The translations under genes and the position numbers were made by a program. A stretch of DNA of 64,000 nt from Puccinia triticina (Eukaryota > Basidiomycota > Pucciniomycetes > Pucciniales > Pucciniaceae), in NCBI RefSeq assembly GCF_026914185.1, contig NC_070559.1, forward strand, positions 3,880,001 through 3,944,000. Reading direction: 5' to 3'. How positions within the stretch are numbered: the first letter of the stretch is position 1; each line of letters begins with the position of its first letter. Below are positions 1 to 10,968 of this stretch, piece by piece. The notes beneath the pieces are model-generated. The model saw only the letters and a list, made by a program, of their open reading frames with translations. It was not told the origin of the DNA and searched no databases.

Positions 1-2148
1 AAACCCTCACCTGGGAAACAGGGGGATGCTAAGCCAATCTGTGTTTCCCCACGCGTCCATAGTTCAATTGTGCCAACCTTCAAACCCACATACACAAATT
101 GTTTCAACACTTTTCCTCGCAAATTTTGTGGCACTCCTGCTGGCCCATGACCAATCATTTTGAGTGGTCTGGATACAGCCTGACCGCAGTGCAGAAGTCT
201 CAACTGACAGCAGGTGCTACATCAGCACCATGTTATGAGAGAAATCAACACCATGTTGTTGCATCATAGACATGGATACCTGTGATGAAATAATGCTACA
301 CCAAAGAAAATTAATGGAAAATGGTTGGTGAAGAAAAGATACAAGATGATCAATCTACAAGACAAATGGTTCTAACCACACTGGGATATGCATGGGGATT
401 TAAGCATTTATTGGATGACTTCCTGTCAAGATCTGCGGGTCTCCCAGAAGTGATCTAGAGCCCAAAAATCTAGACGCTCCTGCAAAAATTCAGAATTTTT
501 GGGTCTAACTCAAAAGCTGTGAAGGTTCCAGATGTGACAGGAAGTCCTCCACTGTTCACTTTTGAGTTCTAAGACCAGCTGTTGAATTATTTTTCCAGCT
601 TGTTCCAGAAGCAAGGGAATATTAATGCACCTGTTAATATCCACCAATCTACCCCTTTTCCCTTCAGAAGCTTTATTTAGGATTCTAGACAACATTTTTT
701 GGTCAGTTGTAGTTAAATTTACAAAATTGTACTATTTTTAGTCATGTACTAGGCAAGATGCATATTCCAAAATGAACAGCTATCAGCTATCGGCACTGAA
801 AAATTACAAAATTATGTTTCATCCCTTGGTAAAAATGGTAGGGAAAACTGAATCCGCTATTTTCACATTTAATATTGCTTGGAGTACAATTGCATATGAA
901 ACAGGTCTTCTTAGCTTTGGTGCGGTAAGGGTTTGATACTTGAAGAACAGAAATATTATGTCAAACCACTTTCCTCCCAATTTGATATGGGAATTGACAT
1001 GTCAGAAATATGCCACAAGGATTCATCCACCAGTGTGCAGATCCTCTGAATTTGCTATATCTCACAAGTATGTTCCATAATGTGATTTTATGTGTGTTTT
1101 GAATGAAAAAATCTGCAATTCAAAAAAATACCTGGCAGTTGGCTAAGGATATGTTTGAGGATAAAGATTCATACATTCTTGGCAAAGTTTGTGTGCAATG
1201 AAGATCACTTCTGCAATTGTAATAATGATGAAACAAACACAAAACTTCGACAGAGAGATGCTTGTGGGTTGGCATTGAGTTATAGATCATTTCACAAACA
1301 CTTGACCTACAGTTACACTGGTATTGGGAAGAAAGTGAACAAATAATTAAATTTAACATTGAACTCACATCAGACTAACTTACATACAAAATTACGGCCT
1401 GGCACTCTCTAGAGAGTGCAACACTTTCTTCCCTGGTGTTACAGACATGCAGTACGGATGGGTTGAACGGATTCTGTTAAACTTACAGGCACGCCGTACA
1501 AAGTTGTGGGCGTGCCGCGTTGCCATCCCGTTCCAGAAGACTGGCACACATATTTCAGAGACACAAAGCTGGCTGCTGAGCCTTGAGGGAGTCCGTTCAA
1601 GCAGTCTGATTTGAACTGCAATGGTGATGTCTCACCCAAAGCTGCTTGAACCTGCTTGAACGGACTCCTTAATACAAAAAGAGCTTTGACGCCGGCGTTA
1701 CATGCATACCAACGCCGGCGTTACTCGCATGACATAAATTTGTACAGGATATCGACGCCGGCGTTACTCGCATGACAGATAACTGTACAGGTTTGTTTGG
1801 CCCCCAGAGGCTATTCCTTTAGTTATATGTAGATGTAGATGTACCTCCTTAGTTATTGATGATTGCCATATCCATCAGTACACTCTTTGGAATGTGGCAA
1901 TGTGAAGAATATTTCTTCATTGCTCTCTTGGCAGCGAGTCCAGTGAAATTTCAATGACTTTGGACTATTATCATGCATGTTACCAGGTCTGGTTGGTGAA
2001 ATGTGACATTTGCATCAAAAAATGGGCCAAAAAGAGCCCAGCATCAGCCCACTTTTAAAAGAACTTTTGGAAAAAAAATCTCGGAACCCCCCTGTAGGGG
2101 TAGTTGAGAAGTCGTGGGGGGCACTGTATTGCCAGGGGGTGAGTTGAT
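1..2148. other. Intergenic, repeat-bearing, no gene recognised
   Basis: No ORF here has family motifs or plausible splice structure. Positions 411-546 hold a short element beginning TTGGATGAC and ending in TGACAGGAA; a diverged relative lies at about 51507-51597. Positions 1587-1604 (GGAGTCCGTTCAAGCAG) and 1651-1669 are an inverted pair, probably a small MITE. Three direct copies of a 23-24 bp unit beginning RACGCCGGCGTTAC lie at 1688-1777. AT-rich DNA fills the rest. Confidence 0.5.
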
Positions 2149-2453
2149 GTGCTCCGAAGCCCGCTGTGCAGCCTGCCTGCACCCCTAGCGCCCCGGGGCG
2201 GCTGCGGACGAGACACTACTTGGCACAGCCCGGCCGGGCAGCGGGATCCAAGGAGGAGGATGATGTGGGAGTTGCGGGATGCCGATGGGCTCTGGTTTGA
2301 ACTTTGGTGTCAGTGGGTTGGTGCATTGACTGCACAGAATCAGACGGCTGTCAGTGCCACGCTATTTTTATTTTATTTTATTTTTTGCTTTCTTCACTTT
2401 CCCATCCTCCTCCGATTCCTGCCTTTCCCGCCGACAGCCGAGCCGCCGCCGCC

Positions 2454-5172
2454 ATGCAGGCCCTCCAGAACATCCTCCACCGCTCCAGGGAACACTCCGC
2501 CGGCCAGCCCTCCGAGCCCCCGCCGAAGACACTCAAGCCACCGATGCCCGCCTACGCCCTCGCCGCCGAAGCCTCCTCAGACGCCTCCTCCTCCTCCTCC
2601 TCCCACAATACCCTCCACGCCGTCAAGGTCGTCTGCCGCCTCAGACCCCGTCTGCCCGACGAATCCACCGCCGACCAGTCCGTCGTCCAGGTCCTCAACA
2701 ACACCCAGATCAGGATCACCGGTCAGTCCTCATACCACCCACCACCCTGTAAACCCTCTGCTGACCGCCGCCCCTGCAGACCCTCTGAAACATCTCGTCA
2801 ACCGCTTCGATTTCTCCGCTTGTTACGACGAAAAGAGCGGCCAACATGACATTTACGCCGGCCAAGTACAGGACATGGTCAACAAAATCTTCGAGGGCAT
2901 AGTCAGTCACCCATCCGCTGTTGCCCACATCAAGAGACTGACGATCCTTTTTGTAAACATACAGACTGCGACAATCTTCACGTTGGTCAATTAGAAACTT
3001 CCTTGTTCCTCTGCCGACAAGGATTGCTGATATGATTCCTGAACATGGTGCGCATCCCCTCAAGTTTCGGATGCACGGGATCGGGGAAGACACACACACT
3101 GCAGGGCTCGGCGAGCGACCCGGGGATCACGCCACGCGCGGTGCGGACGATCTTCGAGCGGGTGGAAGCGCTGAAGACGAGTGCGGGGAGCGGGACGGGG
3201 AGCTACCAGGTCTCGATCTCGTGCTTCGAGATCTGGAAGGACAAGGTCTGGGACCTGCTGGTCCAGGGCGGCACGGCGACGACCCGGGATGTCGGCCGGG
3301 GAGACCTGCCGATCCGCGAAGCCGCCAACGGCCAGATCTTCATCCCCCATCTCCGCCACGTCACCATCAAGAGCATCCCCCAGTTCGAGAAACTCTACGC
3401 CCAGGTCATGCGCTTCCGCTCCGTCTCCAGCACCAAACTCAACCACACCTCCTCCCGCTCCCACGCCATCCTCTCCATCCATGTCGACCATCTCCCCCCC
3501 GACGGCGCCCCCCCAACCCATCTCGGTAAATGCGTCCTCATCGACTTGGCCGGCAGCGAAAACAACAAGAAAACGGGCAACGAAAACAACAAAGAGCGCA
3601 TGAAGGAATCCGTGGAGATCAACCAGAGCTTACTGGCCCTGCGCAAGGTCGTCCGGTCCCTGAACACGGGCGACGTGAGCTCCTCTGTTCAAAATCTCCA
3701 AGCGCGAACATGCTGTTGATTGACCTCGCTTTGGTTGCAGCATCGGATTCCGTATCGGGATTCCAAGCTAACGAGGATCCTGAGCGATAGTCTGGGAGGC
3801 ACGTCTGCCGGCCTAGTGATCTGCAACATCGCCCCGGTGGCCTCACAGTACCGAGACACGATCAAGTCAGTCTTTTGCCCCCGCTCCCCGTGCTCCTGCT
3901 TTTCCTTATTGACCATGGCTTGTTTTGCATATTACAGCACCTTGACCTTTGGCAGCCACTCGCGAAACGTGGAGAATAAAGTGGCCCACCAGGCGCTTGA
4001 AGCCCGTAAGCACAAATCCAGGTTTTCTTTTCAAGAGACATGCCCGACCAAGCAGCAGAGAAAGCTTACAAGCGGAGTGATGGGCGATCATCCAGTAGAC
4101 CGGAAGTTCCTGCTGCCCTCGATCTCGCTCTACCAACACCACTCGAAATCCGTCCCGAGTCTATCGTCCACGCAGCCGGGCACGACGGAGCCGATCCGGA
4201 GCCCGATCAAGCTGACATGGGCGCGGCGGCCGTCGGTGGATGCGTTTTCGAAGCTGCCGTTCCCGCACACGCCCTCGAAGCCTTCCTCGAAGACGCCGAG
4301 CGGGAATGCGGGGGTTGGGGCGGTGAACAGTCTGAGCGTGCGGACGCGCAAGCTGTCCGGCTGCTTCGCCTCGCCCGCCAAGCCCGCCTCCACCCCGCGC
4401 AAACTTAGCTTCAGACCCGCCCAGCCGCCCGGCCTCCCCGCCCACTCGCCCCCCGCCGCCGCGTCGACGCCTGAGCGCGCCCTCCTGCTCGACGCCGACC
4501 TCGACAAACGCGTCGAGGAAGCCATGCGGAAGAACCTCGACTCGATCGTCCAGAGCCGCGTCGACATCCTCCTCCAAGCAAAGCTCAACGAGTCCGTCTC
4601 TCCCTCCCCTCCCCTCCACACACACACACAAACACTCACCACTAAGTACCTTCGTTTTGGCAGGACGAGTCTGGCCTCCGCTCGCCCGCTCCTCGACGCT
4701 TCCACCCTCTGCGACAGCCCGGGCCCCGCCGCCGGCTCGCCGACGACAACCCTCCAAGGCCCCCATCCGCCCTACCACAAGCCCGAGGATGGCGACGGCC
4801 TGGAAGAGCGGATCTGCCATCTCGAGCAACAGTTGTCAGTCATTCCTGCTCCCCCCCTGACCCCCCCCCCCCCCCCCCCCCCCCCCCCACGCGATGCACG
4901 TCTGGATGGAGGAGAAGCTGACTGTGGGCTGTTTCGCCCGCCCCGTCTTCGGTTGGCATAGGCAGCGTGAGCATCAGCAACTTACTCCAGTCCGTCTCCA
5001 CCTCTTCCCGCCCGAAATCCGAAACCAAAATCCCGCGCCCGTCGGTCCAGTAGCCCGTCGTGTCCCCGGCCCCTTCTTCCCGGCCCCCGTACGTCCGCCT
5101 GCCCGCCTTCGGCCTCCTACTCGCACACTCATCCCCTTCTGTTTTGGCCAGGGCTTGGTCGAGGCGTGCTGA
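2454..5172 (+). CDS. Kinesin-10 (KIF22/Kid-like) motor protein, multi-exon
   Basis: Microtubule motor with an N-terminal motor domain; kinesin-10 members act on chromosome arms during mitosis. My exon model is 2454-2721, 2780-2901, 2965-2981, 3065-3674, 3741-3865, 3938-4591, 4664-4831, then an uncertain end. Each junction keeps frame. Visible motifs are VKVVCRLRP (first strand), FGCTGSGKTH (P-loop), NHTSSRSHAIL (switch I), LIDLAGSE (switch II), INQSLLALRKVV and HRIPYRDSKLTRILSDSLGG. The N-K-K-T-G-N stretch after switch II resembles Kid/KIF22. The ATG at 2454 has a GCCGCC context. Exon 3 is only 17 nt, and together with exon 4 gives ATIFTFGCTGSGK. After the motor comes a Ser/Pro-rich tail and a short helical stretch (LEERICHLEQQ). 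A GTAAGC at 4006 could start a 30-nt intron, but reading through is simpler. The 3' end is unclear because a roughly 25-C tract at about 4862-4888 lies in the last intron. Confidence 0.85.
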
Positions 5173-6345
5173 TTCTTTGCCGCCGCCCTCCCCCGTCTCG
5201 TTCCCTGTCCGTCTTACCTGGCTGTTCTGTTGCGCCCTTCTCTCCCGCATCCGGCGCTCTTGTGGCCCGTTTTGCGCCTGCTCAAGGGGCAAAGGAGCGG
5301 CCAGTTTGTGCATGTTTGGGGCGGGTCGGGTTGTGTTAAAGTGTTGTTTATCGTCTCTGCTGTCTGTGCTGTGTCTGTCTCGCTGTATTTGTCTCGGAAG
5401 CTACAGCTGTGTCTCTCTTTTCTGGGTCTTCCGGTTCTGCTCTCCTTCCCTGCTACATTCCCTCCCGCTTCCTCCCCCCATTTCGTCCTTCTGATACACA
5501 TACACACACGTCCTTGCTCTGTTTGTCCGCTTTTTTGGGGGGCACATGCACATCTTTCTCTAAACTTTGATGATCGTTTGTCTAACCAAGTGTGTTTTGT
5601 TAGCTGTTGTTGTTTAGAAAAACTCGGACATTAAACTTTCATCTTGTCTTTAATAAGCTCCAGTCTCATTAGATAATCACGTCTCGTCTCTCATTCATTA
5701 TTAATTTGTTGTTATGTATCCACTGTGGACTCTTTTTTTCTCTGGGGTTTTGGGTGTTAGGGTCTACCGCTTATAATTTGGCTCGCATTTCTATTAGGCT
5801 ACACCCATAGATGCATAAATAGATGCATAGATCTTATTTTGATTCATATGTATTTGGTCAGCTAAAATCAGGTGTTTAGATTTAGACAAACACGAGCAAT
5901 CATGCATAGAAATGATAGAAACACTCTCATGCTTGCAAGCTTGCGGTAAGCCTATCCAATTACAGAGGGTCTGAAGTTAAGTTAGCCTTTGGCCCAGTAG
6001 CCGCGAGGGACGTGGTTAAAGTCTGCCACACTGGGAGATACCGGGTCCCCCCTGACTTACAAACAAAGGCCCGCGCGGCTATTGGCCGATGGCTTGCCGG
6101 ACATCGGAGTGTGTCCTCGAGAGACTCGTGTTAAGTTAGGGAGGCTACCATTAGCCTAAGTAAGCCTCTCGAACGGAGGGACCCCCACGTCCCGAAGGGT
6201 TCGGAGGTCGCGCTTCGCGCCAGCCCAGGCTGTTGTACCAGGGCCCTCCGGAGTCCGAAGTGGGGGACTTGTGTTAAGTTAGGGGATAACACTAGTCCCC
6301 CATTCCGGAGGGCCCTGCACAGCCTGGGCCGGCGCAAGCGCGACC
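5173..6345. other. Post-kinesin spacer with hairpin-rich repeat
   Basis: Positions 5173-5980 are probable 3' UTR and spacer with no recognised gene. From about 5985 the sequence is hairpin-rich. GGCCCAGTAGCCGCG (about 5991) pairs with CGCGCGGCTATTGGCC (about 6073). An imperfect ~50-bp inverted repeat, 6203-6253 against 6304-6349, flanks a centre holding ACTTGTGTTAAGTTAG. The same TTAAGTTAG motif occurs near 6131, and its reverse complement (CTTAACACAAG) near 63507. This looks like a non-autonomous inverted-repeat element. hAT copy 1 is inserted at its right edge. Confidence 0.5.
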
Positions 6346-6349
6346 CCTC
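6203..6349. repeat. Inverted-repeat (MITE-like) element split by hAT copy 1
   Basis: Left arm GGTCGCGCTTCGCGCC... and right arm GGCGCAAGCGCGACC are reverse complements over about 50 bp with a few mismatches; both include CAGGGCCCTCCGGA or its complement. The hAT target duplication CCTCTGC starts at 6346, so the hAT landed at the end of this repeat. Confidence 0.6.
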
Positions 6350-6787
6350 TGCCAACGGTGGGCCGCTACGCTAAACTAGCGGTAGCGGCCGCTATCTGAT
6401 AGTGTAGTATCAGGTAATTTCCAGAGATATTTGGGAGTTTCAGTTGAAGCTGAAATAATCTAAATTACTGGAGAGTTCAGTGGTTTTTTCTGCCTTGAGA
6501 TTCATGGTAGTTTTAGCGTCAACTACAAGGCGTTAAACTGTTCCTTAGCGTAGAATTTTTTCGCTATCCAAATTTTCTTTCCATTTCAGCTCAGTTTTTT
6601 TCCTGCTACACTACGCTACACTTGCATACTTTACTCTGCTACACTTGCATACTTTACCCCGCTACACTGCAGACTGAACTACGCTATACTGACTATTGTA
6701 GTTGCTCTAACTTACCAATCTAAGACCCGCTACCTCGGATTCAGCGCACAATGTATCAGGTGCTGTGATCTCCGCAGCGGGCACATG

Positions 6788-6876
6788 CGGGTGATTAAGA
6801 ATCGGAATCGAACCCGCGTGTCTTCAAAAGGTTATCATGTCAGAATCACCCGTCCTGACTGCTATGCTATGTCAAC
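6788..6876 (-). other. tRNA-like segment with A and B boxes in hAT copy 1
   Basis: Read on the minus strand, TAGCATAGCAG resembles a Pol III A box, and GGTTCGATTCC about 60 nt further is a perfect B box. A 9-bp inverted pair, CGGGTGATT and AATCACCCG (6788-6796 and 6844-6852), could form a stem. No full cloverleaf folds: the T stem has only two good pairs and the outer ends do not match. It may be a decayed tRNA gene, a SINE head or a Pol III promoter. The same segment is in copy 2. Confidence 0.35.
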
Positions 6877-7766
6877 TTGCTTATCACTCCAGTCACTCAA
6901 TTACGAACCAATCGTCTACATGATTCATATCAGTAGTTGTGTTCTGTGGCTCAAATTGGGTATGTACGTTTGTACATGTGTAGATACATAATATTCCATT
7001 CCCACTTAGCCGCTGCGGGGAGGTCTGGCAGGGGGTTTCCAGCATGCGGTCCCTTGCGGGTTGCGCGTGGCTCAATGCACCACCACACCTTGGTTGACGC
7101 TGCGGAGGGCACCGCAATGCTCTCTCTTAGTCATCTGCTCACTATGGAGAGTCCTGGAAGTCAGGGAGTAACTTCACCAGACTCTTGTGTGTGGTTCGGG
7201 GGAGGATTGGTCCCCAATCCTTTGTGCTGCGCTCTTGTGGTTCTTCTCTTTTTTAAAGTCCCCTGGGAGTGGGGAATCGACAGGGAGAAGTTCCTGAGGG
7301 AGGAGAAGGCAGTGGACCGGATCCTCCCGGAGCAGAAAGTCCCCGGAGGGTGAGGGCAAAGGCGCTAGACCCCACGCGTGAGCGTGAGTGCCTAGTCCTC
7401 GTTTAGACTTGTGTAGGGCGGGTGGGCAGTCGCGAAAAGGCTTTGATCCAAGAGGGGTAGACTAGAAGGGACTCGGGAATGGGAGGCTCGGAGAGGAAAG
7501 AGCGGGCTCGAGGAGTCTCAGACCCCGAGAGTTCTGAGGGGATGCAGGCAACCTCCCCAGGTCCCTGTAAAGCCCTGTACGCCGCTATCTCCGCCGTCGC
7601 TACATGTACATGGCCGCACTACGTGCTTGTGGCTTGGCGTGTACAGGGAGGGGCTGGACAGTTCGATGGACTCCACCGACCTCCCGTGTAACAAGAACAA
7701 ACCAGGGGAGGCCCCTGAGGCTGACACACGAATGGAGTGAAAAAATAAGTGCGCAAAGCCAGGTTT

Positions 7767-7855
7767 GCTCACCTTGTTCTCTCACCCCTTCGCTCACCTC
7801 GTTCTCTCACCCCTTTGCTCACCTTGTTCTCTCACCCCTCTCGCTCACCTTTGTA
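7767..7855. repeat. Short tandem repeat, GCTCACCTYGTTCTCTCACC unit
   Basis: About 3.5 head-to-tail copies of a ~25-bp unit lie in the region upstream of the oxygenase exons. A looser GCTCAC-rich stretch follows at about 8170-8300. Copy 2 has the same tract at 33119-33207. Confidence 0.7.
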
Positions 7856-8418
7856 AGCTGTCAAGTAGAGCTAACAACTCGCTTGAAACCAATCTTGCAG
7901 GCAAGAGATTCAAGAGCAAGACCCGAGAAGCAGCAGCAGCATCAAATCGAAAGACTTCAAACAACGGTAAGCAGATAGACAACTCAAATTCCAAGTGGAC
8001 TGATCACTGACTTCAAATGACCAGACAATATCGGCGACGCTCTCCTATCGCATCATCTAAGCTAGGCCAAATCAAGGTTAAAAACCTGGCCCAAGTATCA
8101 AGTAAGTTATCATGCTATTACCACTGTTAGCGATGCAGCAGACCCGCTAACAGAAAACCCAATTGTTCAACTCCGCTCGCTCACATCTCCTCGTTTACCT
8201 CTGCTTGCTCACATCTCCTCGCTCACCTCCGCTTGCTCAAATCTGCTAGCTCACCTCCAATCTCTCAAGTCTGCCTGCTCACGTCCGTTCGCTCGACCAG
8301 CTAAGGTTAAGTTCATTGAAAAACTTGCAAACTGCTAAACTCAAATTCTTTTCTTATGATACACTGCTAATGGCTAGCTATTCCCTTCTTGCAATTCACC
8401 TCATCTACTGAATCTTAG

Positions 8419-9837
8419 AAGCAAAAAAGGCACCAAGACCAGGATGACGAGGGCCCACAACAAGCGGTATGATGTACTTTTCCTTACTTACATCAACAAG
8501 TTGCTGACTTACCTCCTCCCGTTTTCTTCTTCTACTTTGATCCATTCTCTGCCAATTGTTTTTGATACCATTATTCTACTTGGTGGTATGTTGGATGTCG
8601 GTGGTTGAAAATCCTACTGGTGACCGGCATATCACACAGGAACCATAATGCTTCAAAGCGACTGTCAAAGAATCGGAACAAAGCAAAGAAAAAAGCTGAG
8701 GAGCATGCGGCTTTCCAACAAAAAGCTATAGGCATTGATACACCCGAACGACTCCACAATGCATTTCGATGGCAGCGTGTCAAGTTCCGGCTTCTCAATC
8801 TTTATCCTTTGATCCCACTGGACAAAAAAAATGATCCAACTCGTCCACCTACCAACAAAGAGATCGCAGCAGCCGCCAAAACCGTCAGGGATTCCTTCTT
8901 TCTCTTAAGATCTGGCTGATCGGTGATACGGGACCCCTTAGATAAAACTTCACTTATTGCTATAATTGAATTCACGCCTTGGAATGAGTTAACCCCTGAA
9001 GAAATCGACAACTTAAACTTCCTTTCCACTTTTCTACACAACTCAAAAAAGTTTATAAACAAGGTTTCTTCTTCTAAACGATTCTGGGGTGGCCTCATGT
9101 GGGCCATTGGCTGGAGGAAATCATATGACTTCATGCAAATCATCGGCAGATATATCAAAAAATTTACTCCTGCCAAAGCAAAAGCTTATAATGCTCATTT
9201 TGAACAGTCCTCCCGTGCTGGAAAGATTATTGGAGACTATTTTAAACAGCTTGGTTCGGTTCCTTTTGCATCAAATCAAGATATCATGAAAAAATACAAC
9301 CTTCCTTCTTTTGACTCCCTTTCTTTCGGTGAAAAACCCAAGGATTCTGATTGTTCCCCCCATATTACTTTCACTACAAATGGTTTTTTCAATGCTCCCC
9401 ATACCGATAAAAAAGATGTCTCTGAATACGCCTTTGCCTTATTTCTTCCTACTTTCTCTGCTACTGGTGCTTTAGCTCCTCCCAATTCTCAGTATGATGT
9501 TACTTCTGGCCCTTTTGTCTTTCCCAATTACAAAATTGGTCTCAATTTTGATTATCAGCATGGTATAGTTAAAATGATATGGAAGGCCAACCGATATAAA
9601 CATTGTACCTTAAAGCCTTCCCCTAGTTCTGTCTTCACCCGCCTTGGAATGTCACTCCAAATTAACTTTCAACTTCTAAACGCTTGTAAAAAGAACATCA
9701 AAGGCCATTACAAAGATTTCCGTCATTACTTTGGTGATCATTTTTATTACATGTTCCGTAGTTTAGGAAAAGCTGCTTTGTTAGCTACTACTTTGTTATA
9801 CTTCATTCTTTTTTCCTTCATCAGCATGTTTCCATGA
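8419..9837 (+). CDS. TET/JBP-like 2OG-Fe(II) dioxygenase, interrupted by one TGA (hAT copy 1)
   Basis: Matches the 'Tet-like 2OG-Fe(II) oxygenase' proteins common in rust genomes. TET/JBP enzymes oxidise 5-methylcytosine or thymine in DNA using Fe(II) and 2-oxoglutarate. Two exons are supported: 8419-8466 and 8640 onward (intron 8467-8639, frame kept). More 5' exons probably exist (for example one ending at a GTAAGC near 7967), and the true start is unknown. The N part is very basic (KNRNKAKKKAEE), as expected for a nuclear protein. After the stop, numbering from the GTG at 8923, PHTD gives H160 and D162 (the HxD iron motif), KHCT gives H227, and FTRLGMS gives R240, the likely 2-oxoglutarate contact. 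A TGA at 8917-8919 lies in frame between RSG and SVIRDP; sequence on both sides is family-like. The C terminus ends in about 22 hydrophobic residues. Expression as one protein would need readthrough, so it may be a pseudogene. Confidence 0.8.
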
Positions 9838-10968
9838 AAAATTTCACATTATATCTCCATGAAAAATTTCACTTACTATAATTACTCATTGGTTCAACTT
9901 CAAGTTAACACAAGACACACAAAATAAATCCATTTTGCAAATTTGGGCTGAAGAGGATCAACTTAAAACTTGCTTTGACCCAGTTCAGTGAAAACTGAAA
10001 GGGTTCAATTTGAAAAGGCTGGAATATTGTTGGGGAAATTTGTTTCTGTTTGCATATCATTCAACTCATTTTAAGATCTTTTGATTTGTATGTATGCTTT
10101 ATTTGGGAGGAAATCAATTGTGGAACCAAACTCTTGGTGGTACTGAATTGGATCAGATTGATAATTAATTTTGACAATGATGGGTAACACCAATACTGGT
10201 GTCACAAATCAGCAAGAAACAGAAGACATATAAACCAGAAACAAAGTCCATATGTTTCTTCAATAAACTATTGTATTAATGCTCTTTAGGCTGAAAATTA
10301 TAGCAAGAAAATGGCTAATTTTTTGGTGTGGTAAATAAAACCATAATTTCAGAATCTGTTGACTCATTTCATATTATTATTTCTTTTGAAATTTACACAA
10401 CTTCCTGAATCCTGATTATTGTGCCAAAACAAGATAAATAAAAATGGTTCATCAGATAAATGAATAAAGTGGTTGAACTCATGGAAATCTGGTTTTGTGG
10501 ATGAACTCCTGTCAAACCTGTGGGCAAAGCCCAATTTTTCTGCAAATATCTAGAGAAGAACTATATTGGTAAAAATTTAATGGAAAGAATTTTTTACATA
10601 AAACCATAAACAGCAATTTTGGCTGGGAGATTTCACTTTAAGTTTTATGCAGGCTGACATCTCCCAGCCAAAATTGGTCTTATGATTTTATGTAAACCGT
10701 GACATATGCAATTTTGAACATCATAAAGGTAACCAGATCCAATTGAAATTCGATGTAGAATGGATTTCATATGCATGCAGCATGCATATTCTGGCTTACT
10801 TGGTACTTACCACTCATATGGGAACCCGCACAAACATCCAAAAAACCATCCAACAGATAAAAAACTTTGTTACCCAATACCATCCCTCGTACTCTAAAAA
10901 TACTTTATAACACTGAAAGAAACATTTGATCATTAACAAAACAATCAAATCCATATTCTCTTGAAAAA
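9838..10968. other. AT-rich spacer between the two hAT-borne genes
   Basis: No coding signal. It should hold the oxygenase 3' end and the transposase promoter. An inverted pair GGCTGGGAGAT and ATCTCCCAGCC lies at about 10622 and 10660, flanked by further complementary sequence (CATAAAACCATAAACAGC against its partner near 10680), giving a hairpin of roughly 100 nt. The direct repeat CCATGAAAAATTTCAC occurs at 9832 and 9858. Confidence 0.55.

Noticed and set aside
2149..2994. 281-aa ORF overlapping the start of the kinesin
   Set aside because: Pro/Ser-rich reading of exon 1 in another frame; it only becomes kinesin-like where it enters exon 2.
4130..4829. Long minus-strand ORFs opposite the kinesin tail
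   Set aside because: Shadows of a GC-rich coding exon; they lack motifs while the plus strand has a continuous kinesin tail.
4862..4888. Poly-C tract as a biological feature
   Set aside because: May be real but long homopolymers are often mis-assembled; it lies in a presumed intron and nothing depends on it.
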